Shown here: one piece after another, positions 8,480-17,866 of the stretch | How the letters are laid out: each line of letters begins with the position of its first letter | How positions within the stretch are numbered: the first letter of the stretch is position 1 | Origin: Asticcacaulis currens | Lineage (GTDB): Bacteria; Pseudomonadota; Alphaproteobacteria; Caulobacterales; Caulobacteraceae | Direction of reading: 5' to 3' | DNA: 64,000 bases | Assembly: GCF_028550395.1 (NCBI RefSeq) | Contig: NZ_JAQQKW010000004.1 | Location: 248,001-312,000 of the forward strand | The notes under the pieces: generated by a model | What the model saw: only the letters and a program-made list of their open reading frames with translations | Databases searched by the model: none | What the model was told of the DNA's origin: nothing | Made by a program: the position numbers and the translations under genes

Positions 8480-10186
8480 CTAGGCCGCCCTGACGCTCGC
8501 CAGAAATGATTGCATTTCTTCGTGCAAAAGTGCGGCCTGCTCCGCCAGATCGCTCGAGGACAAGGAGAGTTGCGCCGCGGCATCTCCCGTATGCTCGGCG
8601 GCGGTGGCCACACCGGATATATTGGAAGACACCTCGGTGGCCCCTGCATAGGCCTGGTTCATCGCCACAACAATTTCTCGCGTTGCCGCCCCTTGCTGGT
8701 CAACGGCGGTGGCGATTGCGGTCCCGGCTTCGTCAACATGTCCGATCGTGCGGCTAATCCCTTCAATGACGTTCACCGCATCGCGGCTGACCACCTGAAT
8801 CTGGGCGATCTTGGCATTGACCTCCATCGTTGCCGATGAGGTGCGCGCGGCCAGTTGTTTGACTTCCGAGGCCACAACTGCAAAGCCTTTGCCCGCTTCG
8901 CCCGCCCGTGCAGACTCAATCGTCGCATTGAGAGCAAGAAGATTAGTCTGGCTCGCCAGCCCGGAAATGAAATCGACGATCTCATTGATGCTGGCGGCGA
9001 CACGATTAAGCTCGGTTACCACATCGGCCGCTCTCTTCGCCTCGCCAACGGCCTGGCGGGTGATTTCCGCCGACGTATCGACCTGCCGTGCAATCTCTTC
9101 AACCGACGCCCCGAGTTCCTCGGCCGAGCTGGCAACAGACGTGAGACTCTCGCCGGCTTGCTGTGCGGCCGAACTGACCGCCAAAGACTGGGCGGAGGTT
9201 TCCTGAGCGGTCGCTGTCAACTGCTGCGCAGAAGCCTGCAACTCTGTCGCTGCCGCCGAAACATGCTCGATGATGTTCCCAACCTTACGCTCAAACGCCT
9301 CCGCCAGCTTGTGCGCTGCGGTTCGGCGTTCCTGCGCAAGACGCTGCTCTTGAGCCTTCTTTTCCGCTTCAAAGGCAAGGTTTTGACGTTCAGCTGCGGA
9401 AATCGCCGTAGCGATGGCCCCGATCTCATCACGGCGACCGAGGCCGGGAACGGAATCGCCGCTTCGCACGGTCGTCTCGCTCTGCAAATATCCCGTTATT
9501 CGGCTCAGGGGCTTTAACACCGCGCGCGCAACAAAGATCGCCATGCCGATGAAGGCAATAATGAGGACCACACTACTCAGGCCTGTCAGAAAGAGCGTGG
9601 ATTTGGCCATGTCCTGCGCCTTCTCAGCCGCCCTGATGGTTTCACCCTTGGTTCGCTCACCGGCCGTGCCCACAGCCTGCAAAACCTCCTCCTGCGCGTC
9701 GAGAAGGCGGTTTGCGGCGGCATCAAAGCGCCCCATCATCGCGTTACCGGCTTGCGTCCCCTGAGCCGCATAGGCTTGCGACATAGTGCGGCCGGTCGCA
9801 TAATAGTCCGGAAAAGTGGCGCGCAATTTGTCAAGCTTGGAGACGACCGAGGTCAGGCCCAGCCTGTGAGCAAGCGTCTTTGCGCTCTCAACCTGAATAT
9901 CGAAGTCTCTTGCGGCTTTATCCGCCTGTGCCGGACCGTCATCGAGACCGTTCCAGCCGCGCGTCACCGAATAATCGGTCAGGAACTGCTGCACCTGAAC
10001 GACGTCATACTGAATTTTTCGCACCCCCACCCTTAAGTCCGCGACGGCCTCGAAGATCTCGACGTCACGTCGGGTCGAACTCGCCACCTTAAGCTGACCC
10101 AACAAATTAAACGCCATGACCAAGGCAAAAGCCAGAAGAAGCGTCAGGGTAGCGGCGGCAAATAAGGTGAGTCTACGCTGTAACAT
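8480..10186 (-). CDS. Methyl-accepting chemotaxis protein
   Basis: The 568-residue protein has TM1 at about residues 8-30, a helical periplasmic sensor of about 165 residues (four-helix-bundle type), TM2 at about 195-220, a HAMP domain (LKPLSRITGYL ... RRDEIGAIATAI) and a long cytoplasmic signalling domain. The hairpin tip is [20 protein letters not shown], then [12 protein letters not shown], the conserved CheA/CheW contact. A GAGG ribosome binding site lies 5 bp before the ATG. It ends in the same ASVRAA-type tail as the partial MCP at 1-242. It stands alone and has its own terminator. The ligand is unknown. Confidence 0.95.
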   Translation of the reverse strand: MLQRRLTLFAAATLTLLLAFALVMAFNLLGQLKVASSTRRDVEIFEAVADLRVGVRKIQYDVVQVQQFLTDYSVTRGWNGLDDGPAQADKAARDFDIQVESAKTLAHRLGLTSVVSKLDKLRATFPDYYATGRTMSQAYAAQGTQAGNAMMGRFDAAANRLLDAQEEVLQAVGTAGERTKGETIRAAEKAQDMAKSTLFLTGLSSVVLIIAFIGMAIFVARAVLKPLSRITGYLQSETTVRSGDSVPGLGRRDEIGAIATAISAAERQNLAFEAEKKAQEQRLAQERRTAAHKLAEAFERKVGNIIEHVSAAATELQASAQQLTATAQETSAQSLAVSSAAQQAGESLTSVASSAEELGASVEEIARQVDTSAEITRQAVGEAKRAADVVTELNRVAASINEIVDFISGLASQTNLLALNATIESARAGEAGKGFAVVASEVKQLAARTSSATMEVNAKIAQIQVVSRDAVNVIEGISRTIGHVDEAGTAIATAVDQQGAATREIVVAMNQAYAGATEVSSNISGVATAAEHTGDAAAQLSLSSSDLAEQAALLHEEMQSFLASVRAA

Positions 10187-10691
10187 GTGGCCTCTTTTTT
10201 GAAAAAGTGACGTTACGCGAAGCTACTTGGCAATCGGTTAACAAGGCGTGTATTTTCGCCCCGCACAACCCGCCCATTGAACTTGTCTCGACTGAGGGCA
10301 GGACCCGTGTGCCGTCCAGGCCAGGGCCCGTCAGGGGGGGGGGACGGGCCACGAACCGCCGTCGAGCGGGCGCTCCGCGTGCGGTTGCGACTTCCCGAGT
10401 GAAGGCGAAAACGCTGTGGGTACCTTGCCGGCTCAGTCTGCCTAGGACCCGTGATCTGCAACGTCTTTGGGTCAATGATATGCGCGGACTGAAAAATCGG
10501 CGCGATCAGGTCCAAAGATAGACAGGCCCCAACATTATATTATAAATCGGCGCCTCGCGTATCGAGGTGAAGGCTTGAGCCGTAACACCACCACAAGACC
10601 GGAGAATAGTCATATCGACACAACAGTGGCGGCTGCCCTTCGCGGCGGCCATGTGCTGCGACCCTCCGTGCCTCCGTTTTCAGGATCGTCT
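10187..10691. other. Intergenic region between divergent MCP and phosphatase genes
   Basis: These 505 bp separate two divergent genes and should contain both promoters. I found no convincing gene. The one clear structure is the G-tract hairpin at 10325-10350, listed separately. Open frames across the region have no recognisable product or ribosome binding site. Confidence 0.5.
10325..10350. repeat. Hairpin with a 10-G homopolymer in the loop
   Basis: A perfect 8-bp inverted repeat (GGCCCGTC at 10325-10332, GACGGGCC at 10343-10350) encloses a loop that is almost entirely a run of ten G residues (10334-10343, the last G shared with the right arm). It lies about 340 bp upstream of the phosphatase start and 140 bp upstream of the MCP start. 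Long G runs are prone to slippage. Confidence 0.7.
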
Positions 10692-12110
10692 ATGAAGTCC
10701 CTGCTCGTTTGTCTGTCCCTGTCCGTTCTGTGCGTTGCCCCGGCTATGGCCGAGGCCCCGGCCCCTCTGTCGCCCGAATTGCGCGCCGCCCTGGCGCGGA
10801 CGCCGAATACGAAAAAGGCGCGCAATATCATCCTCTTCATCGGGGATGGTATGGGCATCAACTCGGTCACAGCCGGGCGGATACTGGCCGGTCAGACGCG
10901 CGGCGTTGACGGGGCCTCCTATCGCCTGACCTTTGAGGGCCTGCCCTATACGGGCCTGTCGAAGACCTATTCGGCCGACAAGTTCGTCACCGACTCCGCC
11001 AACGGGATTTCGGCCATCACCACAGGGGTCAAGACGATCAATGCCGCCATCGGCGTCGATGCGACCGTCAGAAGCGATGACTGCGCCTCGTCTCTGAAGG
11101 GCCGCATCCCGACCATTGCCGAAACCCTGAAAGCGCAGGGCAAGGCCACGGGTATCGTCACGACGGCCGGCTTGACCGACGCCACACCGGCCGGGGCCTA
11201 TGGACACGTGCCGTCGCGCGGCTGGCGCTCAGACGCCGAACTGCCCGCCGCGGCGAAAGAGGCCGGGTGTATCGACCTCGCCCGCCAGATGATCGAAGCG
11301 CCGAAGGCCATGCGCCTTGATGTGGCACTCGGCGGTGACCGCGCGCGGTTTGTGACAAAGGCGCAGGGCGGCAAGCGTCAGGACCGCGACCTCACGGCCG
11401 ACTGGCGCAGCCTGCCGGGCGCGGTACTCGTCAGCGACAAGGCGGGGCTGAACGCGGTGGATGCCAAAACCACGAAGACTTTGCTCGGCCTGTTTGCCGA
11501 TGGCGACCTGCCTTCGGTCGTCGATCACAAGGATCAGGGGCCAACGCCCACTCTCGAAGAGATGACCCGTACCGCCATCTCGGTCCTGTCACAGAATAAG
11601 GACGGCTTCTTCCTGCTGGTCGAGTCCGCTTCGATCGACAAATGGCACCACGAAAACAACGCCTATCGCGCCCTGACCGACGTCGATGAGCTGGACAAGG
11701 CGGTGAAGGCGGCCCTCGCCATGACCGACGCCGCTGACACCCTGATTATCGTCACCGCCGACCATAGTCACGGCCTGACGCTCAATGCCGGATCGACGCG
11801 CAACGAGCCCATTCTGGGGCTGGCGCGCAAGAATGGCGTCAATGAGCCGGACAGGACCGGCCAGCCGCGTCTGAGCCTCAGCTATGCCACCGGCCCAGGC
11901 GCGCGCCCGGCGGGCAGCCCGCCGCTGACGGAAGACGAGGCACTATCGCCCGACTTCCATCAGCCCGCCTTAACGCCCATGTCGAGCGCCCAGCACGCCG
12001 GCGAGGACGTGCCCGTCTATGCTTCCGGTCCCTTTGCGCACCTTCTGACCGGGACGGTGGAATCGACCTTCCTGTATGAAGTGATGCGCTACGCGGCCTC
12101 CCGGCGTTAA
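10692..12110 (+). CDS. Periplasmic alkaline phosphatase (PhoA superfamily)
   Basis: I chose the ATG at 10692 because it places a clean signal peptide (MKSLLVCLSLSVLCVAPAMA) at the N-terminus; a longer frame from 10575 would bury it. The 472-residue protein carries the family motifs in order: metal ligand in ILFIGDGMG, the catalytic Ser in TDSANGISAITTGVKT, ESASIDKWHHENNA with metal-binding Glu/Asp/His, and ADHSHG near the C-terminus. It would hydrolyse phosphate monoesters in the periplasm to release phosphate. No convincing Pho box was seen upstream. Confidence 0.93.
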   Translation: MKSLLVCLSLSVLCVAPAMAEAPAPLSPELRAALARTPNTKKARNIILFIGDGMGINSVTAGRILAGQTRGVDGASYRLTFEGLPYTGLSKTYSADKFVTDSANGISAITTGVKTINAAIGVDATVRSDDCASSLKGRIPTIAETLKAQGKATGIVTTAGLTDATPAGAYGHVPSRGWRSDAELPAAAKEAGCIDLARQMIEAPKAMRLDVALGGDRARFVTKAQGGKRQDRDLTADWRSLPGAVLVSDKAGLNAVDAKTTKTLLGLFADGDLPSVVDHKDQGPTPTLEEMTRTAISVLSQNKDGFFLLVESASIDKWHHENNAYRALTDVDELDKAVKAALAMTDAADTLIIVTADHSHGLTLNAGSTRNEPILGLARKNGVNEPDRTGQPRLSLSYATGPGARPAGSPPLTEDEALSPDFHQPALTPMSSAQHAGEDVPVYASGPFAHLLTGTVESTFLYEVMRYAASRR

Positions 12111-12129
12111 ACCGGAGCACAAACCCACT

Positions 12130-12166
12130 GAGCGGACTGACGATGTCATCGACCGTCATTCCGCTC
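12130..12166. terminator. Bidirectional terminator-like hairpin between convergent genes
   Basis: Two 13-nt arms (GAGCGGACTGACG and CGTCATTCCGCTC) pair with one mismatch around an 11-nt loop. The hairpin lies 20 bp after the phosphatase stop and 19 bp beyond the stop of the convergent gene at 12185. There is no long T tract on either side. Confidence 0.6.
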
Positions 12167-12184
12167 TTACGCGTCACTGTGGGT

Positions 12185-12511
12185 TCAGACCGGACGATCC
12201 GGTTGCGCCGGGTGCGGGTCTGCGCCCTCAGCGTTCAGACTGCGCAGCAGCAGACCGCGAAAGCCCTCCCGGAACTGCGCCAGGGCGTGGCTGATGGTCA
12301 GGAGTTCCGCCTCACTGCTCACCCCGTGTCGCTCCTTCATATCTCGGCACTGATCATAAACGCCTGACAATTGCCTCGACATATCTGAAACGAGCTGTTC
12401 CAGCGTGGCCTGGGCTTCGGGCGGTAAGGAGGGCACATCATCGAGATAGACAATGCGTGACTGCGACTCATCGTGCGAAGTCTTAGACTTTTGGGTGCGC
12501 GGCTTCCTCAT
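12185..12511 (-). CDS. Small helical protein translationally coupled to an MCP
   Basis: The ATG at 12509-12511 overlaps the TGA of the upstream MCP (ATGA), so the two are translationally coupled. The 108-residue product has a basic N-terminus ([15 protein letters not shown]) and a helical middle ([20 protein letters not shown], then a heptad-like stretch to about residue 90). No family is recognised and there is no signal peptide or membrane segment. The arrangement parallels the 106-residue gene after the MCP at 1-242. A role with the receptor, such as array assembly or adaptation, is inferred only from coupling. Confidence 0.75.
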   Translation of the reverse strand: MRKPRTQKSKTSHDESQSRIVYLDDVPSLPPEAQATLEQLVSDMSRQLSGVYDQCRDMKERHGVSSEAELLTISHALAQFREGFRGLLLRSLNAEGADPHPAQPDRPV

Positions 12512-14208
12512 GACACACGCACCGTCGCTAGGAACTTGTCCATCTCGTGGTGCAGACGTTCAGCCTGAACCGCGAGTTCGGCGGAGGAGTTTTGCACCTG
12601 CACGGCGGCTTCCCCGGTTTGTTCGGCGGCCTGCGCCACACCGGTGATGTTGGAGGTCACCTCCTGAGTGCCGACCGAGGCCTGATTGACCGCCTGAATA
12701 ATCTCCTGCGTCGCCGCGCTTTGCTGCTCGACCGCCGAGGCGATAGCCGTGCTGGAATGGTTCAGGCTCTGGATCGTGCCCGCAATATTGCGCATGGTTG
12801 TCGCCGCGCGCTCGGTGGCCTCCTGAATCTTGGCCACCTTTTCAGAGATGTCGGTCGTGGCTCTGGCGGTTTGCGAAGCCAGCGCCTTGACCTCAGCGGC
12901 GACGACGGCAAAGCCCTTACCCGCTTCACCGGCGCGTGCCGACTCGATGGTGGCGTTGAGCGCCAGAAGGTTGGTCTGGCTGGCGAGACCCGCGATCAGA
13001 TCGACCACGCCACCGATGGAGGTGGCGGTTTCATTGAGTTCGCTGACCACGATCTGCGCTTCTTCGGCTTCGCGAACCGCTGTCGCAGCGACCGTCGCCG
13101 AGGTTTCGACCTGACGGCCGATCTCACCGACCGAGGCCCCCAGCTCCTCCGTAGAGGCCGCCACAGAGGTGACATTGGCCCCAGCCTCTTCGGCGGCGGC
13201 GGAAACGGCGACCGACTGCGCGGAAGCCTCCTGCGCCGTGGCGCTCAGTTGCGAAGCCGCCGCCTGCATTTCGGTGGCCGCAGAAGACACCAGAGTGACG
13301 ATGCCGCCGACCGACTTTTCGAAATCATCAGCCAGCCCCAGCATGATCTGCTTGCGCTCCTGTTCGGTACGCAGCTTCTGTGCGGCAGCGTCCGCTTCCA
13401 GTTCACGGGTGCGCACCGCATTGTCGCGGAAAATAACCAGACCCTTGGCAATATCACCGCATTCATCACCGCGGTTTGCACCGCTGATCTCCGTTTCAAG
13501 CTGACCATTGGCCAGTTTGCGCAACTCTTCAACCGAGCGGTTGAGCGGCACCGAAATACCGAAGTGGGACATCAAAAGACCCGCCGCGAGGCCTGAGATC
13601 ACGCCCAGAGCCGCGACAATGATCATGACCATAGCGGCCTGACTGCCTTGCGCCTTTGCGGTTTCGGCCGTTTTGGAGCCGCGCGCATCAATACGATCCA
13701 CATAGGCCTTGACGGCCGCTTGTAAGGTGTCGGCACGCTTTCGGTTTTCAGCGACCTGCCCGTTGATCGTGCGCTGGGCTTCGGACAGGTTCACATGGCT
13801 GCTGACAGAGCGGGCCATTTCATAGGTTTTATCAAGGCCCCGCATGTATTCGGTGTATTCCGCCTGAATATTGTCGAGTTGACGCTTTTCCTCGTCATCG
13901 GCGGTCTCATAGGCCTTTTTCAGGCGTTCCGCGAACTGCTGGCGATTGTTGTCGGCGATTTCAGACGCCGCCTGTATGGTCTGTAGGGAGGGATCGGCCG
14001 CAACGCGATACTCACCTCGGTTGAGTATTATGGCGTTCTGGTTCATGCGGGCACCCAGCGTTGCCGCAGAATTCACCTTATCTACCGTACCCAGATTTTC
14101 ATTGAGGAAGTTAATTCTCGATATTCCGAACGCCGAGATAACGACGGTTATTAATCCCATCATGACGATGAGGATCAGCAATTTTGTACCGATACGCAAG
14201 TTTTGCAT
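12508..14208 (-). CDS. Methyl-accepting chemotaxis protein (4HB_MCP sensor)
   Basis: The 566-residue protein has TM1 at about residues 9-30, a periplasmic four-helix-bundle sensor (containing [20 protein letters not shown], the region where 4HB MCPs carry conserved Asn/Arg residues), TM2 at about 190-212, HAMP ([19 protein letters not shown]) and a signalling domain with [20 protein letters not shown] at the tip. The ATG at 14206-14208 follows a G-rich ribosome binding site (GGGGGC). The C-terminus [14 protein letters not shown] resembles the partial MCP at 1-242. A small gene is coupled downstream. The ligand is unknown. Confidence 0.95.
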   Translation of the reverse strand: MQNLRIGTKLLILIVMMGLITVVISAFGISRINFLNENLGTVDKVNSAATLGARMNQNAIILNRGEYRVAADPSLQTIQAASEIADNNRQQFAERLKKAYETADDEEKRQLDNIQAEYTEYMRGLDKTYEMARSVSSHVNLSEAQRTINGQVAENRKRADTLQAAVKAYVDRIDARGSKTAETAKAQGSQAAMVMIIVAALGVISGLAAGLLMSHFGISVPLNRSVEELRKLANGQLETEISGANRGDECGDIAKGLVIFRDNAVRTRELEADAAAQKLRTEQERKQIMLGLADDFEKSVGGIVTLVSSAATEMQAAASQLSATAQEASAQSVAVSAAAEEAGANVTSVAASTEELGASVGEIGRQVETSATVAATAVREAEEAQIVVSELNETATSIGGVVDLIAGLASQTNLLALNATIESARAGEAGKGFAVVAAEVKALASQTARATTDISEKVAKIQEATERAATTMRNIAGTIQSLNHSSTAIASAVEQQSAATQEIIQAVNQASVGTQEVTSNITGVAQAAEQTGEAAVQVQNSSAELAVQAERLHHEMDKFLATVRVS

Positions 14209-14520
14209 TTTTAGCCCCCGATAACTGGTAATACGAACAAAACGCCCCTATGACGTTTCGGGTTGGTATCGGCTTCGGAGACACCCTCCTCTGCCGGTGC
14301 GCGCTCTTTCCGGTCCTAAGCGTTCGGGACAGGGCGGGTTCGCACCGGTAAAAGGTTAAATATGTCGGTAAATAAAAATATGTGTCGGAATGCGACAGAA
14401 CGGCACAGTTGCGACAGAAATTGATAGTTTTACATTCATTTCAGGCCGTTTCGGCCAAACTTTGCGCTAAATACACTCAATAGCGGCTTTTCTAAACGCT
14501 GAAAGCGTCAGGGTTTTACA
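14209..14520. other. Intergenic leader of the MCP, with a 10-bp direct repeat
   Basis: No gene is seen in these 312 bp. The part at 14350-14460 is AT-rich and carries TGCGACAGAA twice (14391-14400 and 14410-14419, 19 bp apart). The first copy also overlaps a short inverted repeat, TGTCG-GAATG-CGACA. It probably holds the MCP promoter and a regulator site. Confidence 0.4.
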
Positions 14521-15552
14521 TTAAGGCTCGTTCACACAACTCACACTCAGGGTCAGACGGCCCTGAGCATCTGTGGCATAGGTCACACCCGCGGATTCCA
14601 TGGCCTCCAGGATAGCCACGAGGCTGGAGAGTCGGAAGGCGTCGGTCAGGGGACCGGAGGTGGTCAGGATGCGATTGACGGTGGAAGTCGAGAGTTGCGC
14701 CCGGCTGGCCAGCTCGCCGTAGCTCCAGCCCAGAGCGGCGCAACCGGCGCGAAGCAGGCCGGCGCTGAGACGGGCGATGAATCTGCTTTTTGTGCGACCG
14801 GCCGATTGGGCCATCACGGTCAGCGGCGCGGCGCTGACATAGCCAGACCAGCCGACAAAACGACCCTCTTCGATATAGGGCGCGCCTCTGATCTGATAGG
14901 TGCGTGTCAAGCCATCGGCACCCACTATGCGCACCGGCAGGCTAAAAGGCGCCTCCGCATGGGCTATGGTCATGAATTCCTGCAAAAGGGGGGCCCGTTC
15001 CTCCCTGGGGACGAGCTCCAGATAGTTCATGCCCAGAAGGTCGCGGTCAAAGACCAGTTCGTCACGTCCGACATAATCCACCAGACGATAGGTTTTGTCG
15101 GCCCACCACAGGCCTTTGATCTGCCAGGTGCGCATCGCCTGTTCCAGACGACGGTCGTACTGTGTCAGTCGCTGGATATTGTGAACCTCCTGAGACACGT
15201 CCTTCAGCAGGAGCAGGTTCAGCGTCTCGAAAGACGGTCCGGGGACACGACGGAACTCGATTTGAACATGTCGCTCGGACCGGCCCGCGATCAAGAGTCG
15301 CACGGTACGGGGGGGCGGGACTGTGCGCTTGGTCAGCAAATGCAGGTCAAAATGTAAATCCGCCCGGTCATCGGGGTGGACCGCATCGAAAAATCGCGGT
15401 CGTAGAGGCCCGCTCGCCGCGTCAAAACCGATGAAGTAGTCGAGAGAGTGGGAACCGGTCCAGTCACCCCCATCAAAAGGAAACCCGATCCAGGCAATGC
15501 TGAACGTCTCTTCGATCAAGGACAGGATATGACTTGAGGACAGAATTGGCAT
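14521..15552 (-). CDS. PAS-domain protein with C-terminal XRE-like helix-turn-helix
   Basis: The 343-residue protein has two PAS-like regions (about 15-125 with RPRFFDAVHPDDRADLHFD, and 135-255 with MNYLELVPREERAPLLQEF and TYQIRGAPYIEEGRFVGWSG). A helix-turn-helix follows at about 270-330 (LGWSYGELASRAQLSTSTVN) with the tail ILEAMESAGVTY, which is usual for single-copy XRE-type domains. It has no membrane segment. It looks like a one-component sensor-regulator in which PAS senses an internal signal. It is transcribed away from the renalase-like gene, so that gene and itself are possible targets. The signal and DNA target are unknown. Confidence 0.8.
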   Translation of the reverse strand: MPILSSSHILSLIEETFSIAWIGFPFDGGDWTGSHSLDYFIGFDAASGPLRPRFFDAVHPDDRADLHFDLHLLTKRTVPPPRTVRLLIAGRSERHVQIEFRRVPGPSFETLNLLLLKDVSQEVHNIQRLTQYDRRLEQAMRTWQIKGLWWADKTYRLVDYVGRDELVFDRDLLGMNYLELVPREERAPLLQEFMTIAHAEAPFSLPVRIVGADGLTRTYQIRGAPYIEEGRFVGWSGYVSAAPLTVMAQSAGRTKSRFIARLSAGLLRAGCAALGWSYGELASRAQLSTSTVNRILTTSGPLTDAFRLSSLVAILEAMESAGVTYATDAQGRLTLSVSCVNEP

Positions 15553-15746
15553 TTGAGCGGCCCGACGTTTTTTGGCATTTCCTCAAGGTCATCTCTCTGG
15601 TGGACATTTCCTTGAAATCGGAATCTTGGAATATACGGGCGGCATAGGCTGAGGCAAGCGTATAAAATATAACGTCGTCCCGCGAGGCTTCCCTAGCGTC
15701 AATTGCATTTTCTGATCCGTCGCTGCTGCCTGAGCGTAAGCGATCC

Positions 15747-16691
15747 ATGTCACATCGTATCGCAATCATCGGGGCCGGAATCAGCGGTCTGTCGGCGGCG
15801 CAGCGGCTTCGGCAGGCGGGCCTTGAAGTGGAGCTGTTCGACAAAGGGCGCGGCCCCGGCGGGCGCATGTCCACCCGCCGCGAAACTCTGAACGGAGAGA
15901 ACCGCCACTTCGACCACGGCGCACAGTATTTCACCGTCCGCGATCCCCACTTCGTCTCTGAGGTCGATCGGTGGGCGCAGCAGGGGCTGGCCGCCCGCTG
16001 GCCAGCGGCAGGCGCTGAGGCGTGGGTGGGGACGCCCATGATGTGTTCGCCTCTGGCGCATCTGTGTGAGGCCTTCGGTGTGCGCTTTGGCGTACGTATC
16101 GACGCCATCACCGGCGCGCCCGGCGACTGGCACCTCAGCGCCGAAACCGGTACCTTCGGCCCCTATGCTCAGGTCCTTATCGCCATCCCTGCCGAACAGG
16201 CGGCGCACCTGCTGACACCGTGGGTGCCCGGCTTTGCGCAGACGGCCCGCCAGCATCTCTCCCAGCCCTGCTGGACGACGATGGTGTCTTTCGCCTCAGA
16301 CCCGCCCGGTCTGCCGCCGGTGACGCGCGCCGCCGGGCCGGTACTGGCATGGATCGCCAGCAATGCCGCCAAACCGGGACGTTCGGCTGCAAGCGCTTGG
16401 GTATTGCAGGCGACGCCCGACTGGACCGCCGCCTATATCGACCTCAGCCGCGAAGACGCGGCCGCGCCCATGTTTGCCGCGTGGCAGGCGCTTCTGAACC
16501 ACCCCCTGCCCGAACCGCTCCTGCTTAAAGCACATCTATGGCGCTATGCGCGGACGGGCGACGGTGTAGAGGGCAGGCTTTACGACGCGGCAATGGGATT
16601 GGGCGTGTGCGGCGACTGGCTGAAAGGCCCGCGCGTTGAGGCGGCGTGGCTGTCCGGTCTGGAACTGGCGGAGGCCGTCCTTGCCGCCTGA
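15747..16691 (+). CDS. Renalase-like NAD(P)/FAD-dependent oxidoreductase
   Basis: The 314-residue protein opens with a dinucleotide-binding fold (IAIIGAGISGLSAAQRLRQA), then an acidic strand end (VELFDKGRGPGGRMSTRR) and the block HFDHGAQYFTVRDPHF, typical of renalase-like amine oxidase-fold proteins. The C-terminal GLGVCGDWLKGPRVEAAWLS is the usual second FAD contact. Bacterial relatives oxidise mis-reduced dihydronicotinamides, but the substrate here is not shown. The next gene begins inside its last codons, so it probably forms an operon with the FAD-photolyase-type protein and the DUF3429 membrane protein. Confidence 0.88.
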   Translation: MSHRIAIIGAGISGLSAAQRLRQAGLEVELFDKGRGPGGRMSTRRETLNGENRHFDHGAQYFTVRDPHFVSEVDRWAQQGLAARWPAAGAEAWVGTPMMCSPLAHLCEAFGVRFGVRIDAITGAPGDWHLSAETGTFGPYAQVLIAIPAEQAAHLLTPWVPGFAQTARQHLSQPCWTTMVSFASDPPGLPPVTRAAGPVLAWIASNAAKPGRSAASAWVLQATPDWTAAYIDLSREDAAAPMFAAWQALLNHPLPEPLLLKAHLWRYARTGDGVEGRLYDAAMGLGVCGDWLKGPRVEAAWLSGLELAEAVLAA

Positions 16692-17853
16692 AACCCCGAC
16701 CCGCGCTGAGGGGCTTGCGCGGCTGAGCGCCTTCTTGCCGCGCGCCGGAAGCGCCTATGCCCGCGACCGCAATGTCGACCCCGGGCCACAGGAAGCGGGG
16801 CACGTGTCGCGCCTGTCGCCCTTTGTGCGCCACCGCTTGATCGGGGAGTGGGAACTGGCGCGCGCCGCAGAGCAGGCCCATGGCGCGGCGGCGACCAAAT
16901 TTATCGACGAAGTGTGCTGGCGGGCCTATTGGCGCGGCTATCTGGAGATGCGTCCGGCTCTGTGGACGCGCTATGTCGCCTATCTGATCAGCGATGAGGC
17001 CGAGAGCGTGCGCGCCACAGGCGACTATCAGGCCGCCGTCGAAGGGCGCACCGGCATTGACGCCTTCGACGTCTGGGCCTCTGAGCTGATTACGACCGGC
17101 TATCTGCACAATCACGCGCGCATGTCGTTTGCCAGCATCTGGATGCATACACTGCGCCTGCCGTGGCAGTTGGGCGCGGCCTTTTTCCTAGAGCACCTCC
17201 TCGACGGTGACGAAGCGGCCAATACCCTGTCATGGCGCTGGGTGGCCGGGTTGCACACACCGGGCAAGGTCTATCTCGCCTCAACCGAAGCCATAGCCAC
17301 CTGTTCCGCCGGGCGTTTTCGTCCGACCGGACTGGCGCGACACGCGGCCCCGGTCGCCCCGGAGCCGCCCGCGCCTGTGGCGGCCCTCCCTGTCCCCGTG
17401 CCCGCCCCGCGCTGGCCGTGCGTCCTGATGGTAACGCCCGAAGACCTGGGCGCCGACGGATTTCGTCTGGATAACCTCTCCATCGTCGGGGTGGCCGCCT
17501 TCGTGACAGGAAAGGCTTCGGCTGCCGCCGCCACCGCTGCGGCCGCACAGACCGTCGCCCGTCAAATCGGGACCGAGGTCCGCCCATTTACCTCGCGCAC
17601 CGAACTGGAAGACGCCCTGACGGCGTTTGGAACCCGCAGCCTGCTCACCAGCCGCCTGCCGCTTGGCCGGACGCGGACCGGATTAGACGCCCTGCTGCGC
17701 GACAACGAAGGGCCGATCCCCCTTTATGAACGCACCCGTCAATGGGACGCGGTGGCGTGGCCCGCCGCCGCTAAAGGCTTTTTCGCCTACCGTCCCGTCA
17801 TCGCCCACCTTATGGCGCTGACGGACCCCGGCGGGTTTTGGGACAGACCCTAG
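16681..17853 (+). CDS. Photolyase/cryptochrome-type FAD-binding protein lacking the N-terminal antenna domain
   Basis: I place the start at TTG 16681 because a perfect GGAGG (16670-16674) lies 6 bp upstream and the resulting 11-bp overlap suggests translational coupling; an ATG at 16636 in the same frame is the alternative. Residues about 35-220 match the helical FAD domain of photolyases (SRLSPFVRHRLIGEWEL, CWRAYWRGYLEMRP, TGYLHNHARMSFASIWMHTL, LDGDEAANTLSWRWVAG). The N-terminal alpha/beta antenna domain is absent. Instead, an Ala/Pro-rich linker leads to a C-terminal domain of about 150 residues of unrecognised type. DNA repair is possible, but an oxidoreductase or light-sensing role with the renalase-like partner is equally open. 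Confidence 0.82.
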   Translation: MPPETPTRAEGLARLSAFLPRAGSAYARDRNVDPGPQEAGHVSRLSPFVRHRLIGEWELARAAEQAHGAAATKFIDEVCWRAYWRGYLEMRPALWTRYVAYLISDEAESVRATGDYQAAVEGRTGIDAFDVWASELITTGYLHNHARMSFASIWMHTLRLPWQLGAAFFLEHLLDGDEAANTLSWRWVAGLHTPGKVYLASTEAIATCSAGRFRPTGLARHAAPVAPEPPAPVAALPVPVPAPRWPCVLMVTPEDLGADGFRLDNLSIVGVAAFVTGKASAAAATAAAAQTVARQIGTEVRPFTSRTELEDALTAFGTRSLLTSRLPLGRTRTGLDALLRDNEGPIPLYERTRQWDAVAWPAAAKGFFAYRPVIAHLMALTDPGGFWDRP

Positions 17854-17866
17854 GTCGGAGGTCAGG

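Noticed and set aside
12547-13596. A 349-codon plus-strand open frame opposite the MCP at 12508-14208
   Set aside because: The minus-strand MCP reads perfectly through the whole interval. The plus frame has low-complexity Gly/Arg/Leu composition and no family match, so it is an antisense by-product of high-GC codons.
14401-14416. GGCACAGTTGC, considered as a sigma-54 promoter for the MCP
   Set aside because: The GG and GC elements are 7 bp apart instead of the required 10.
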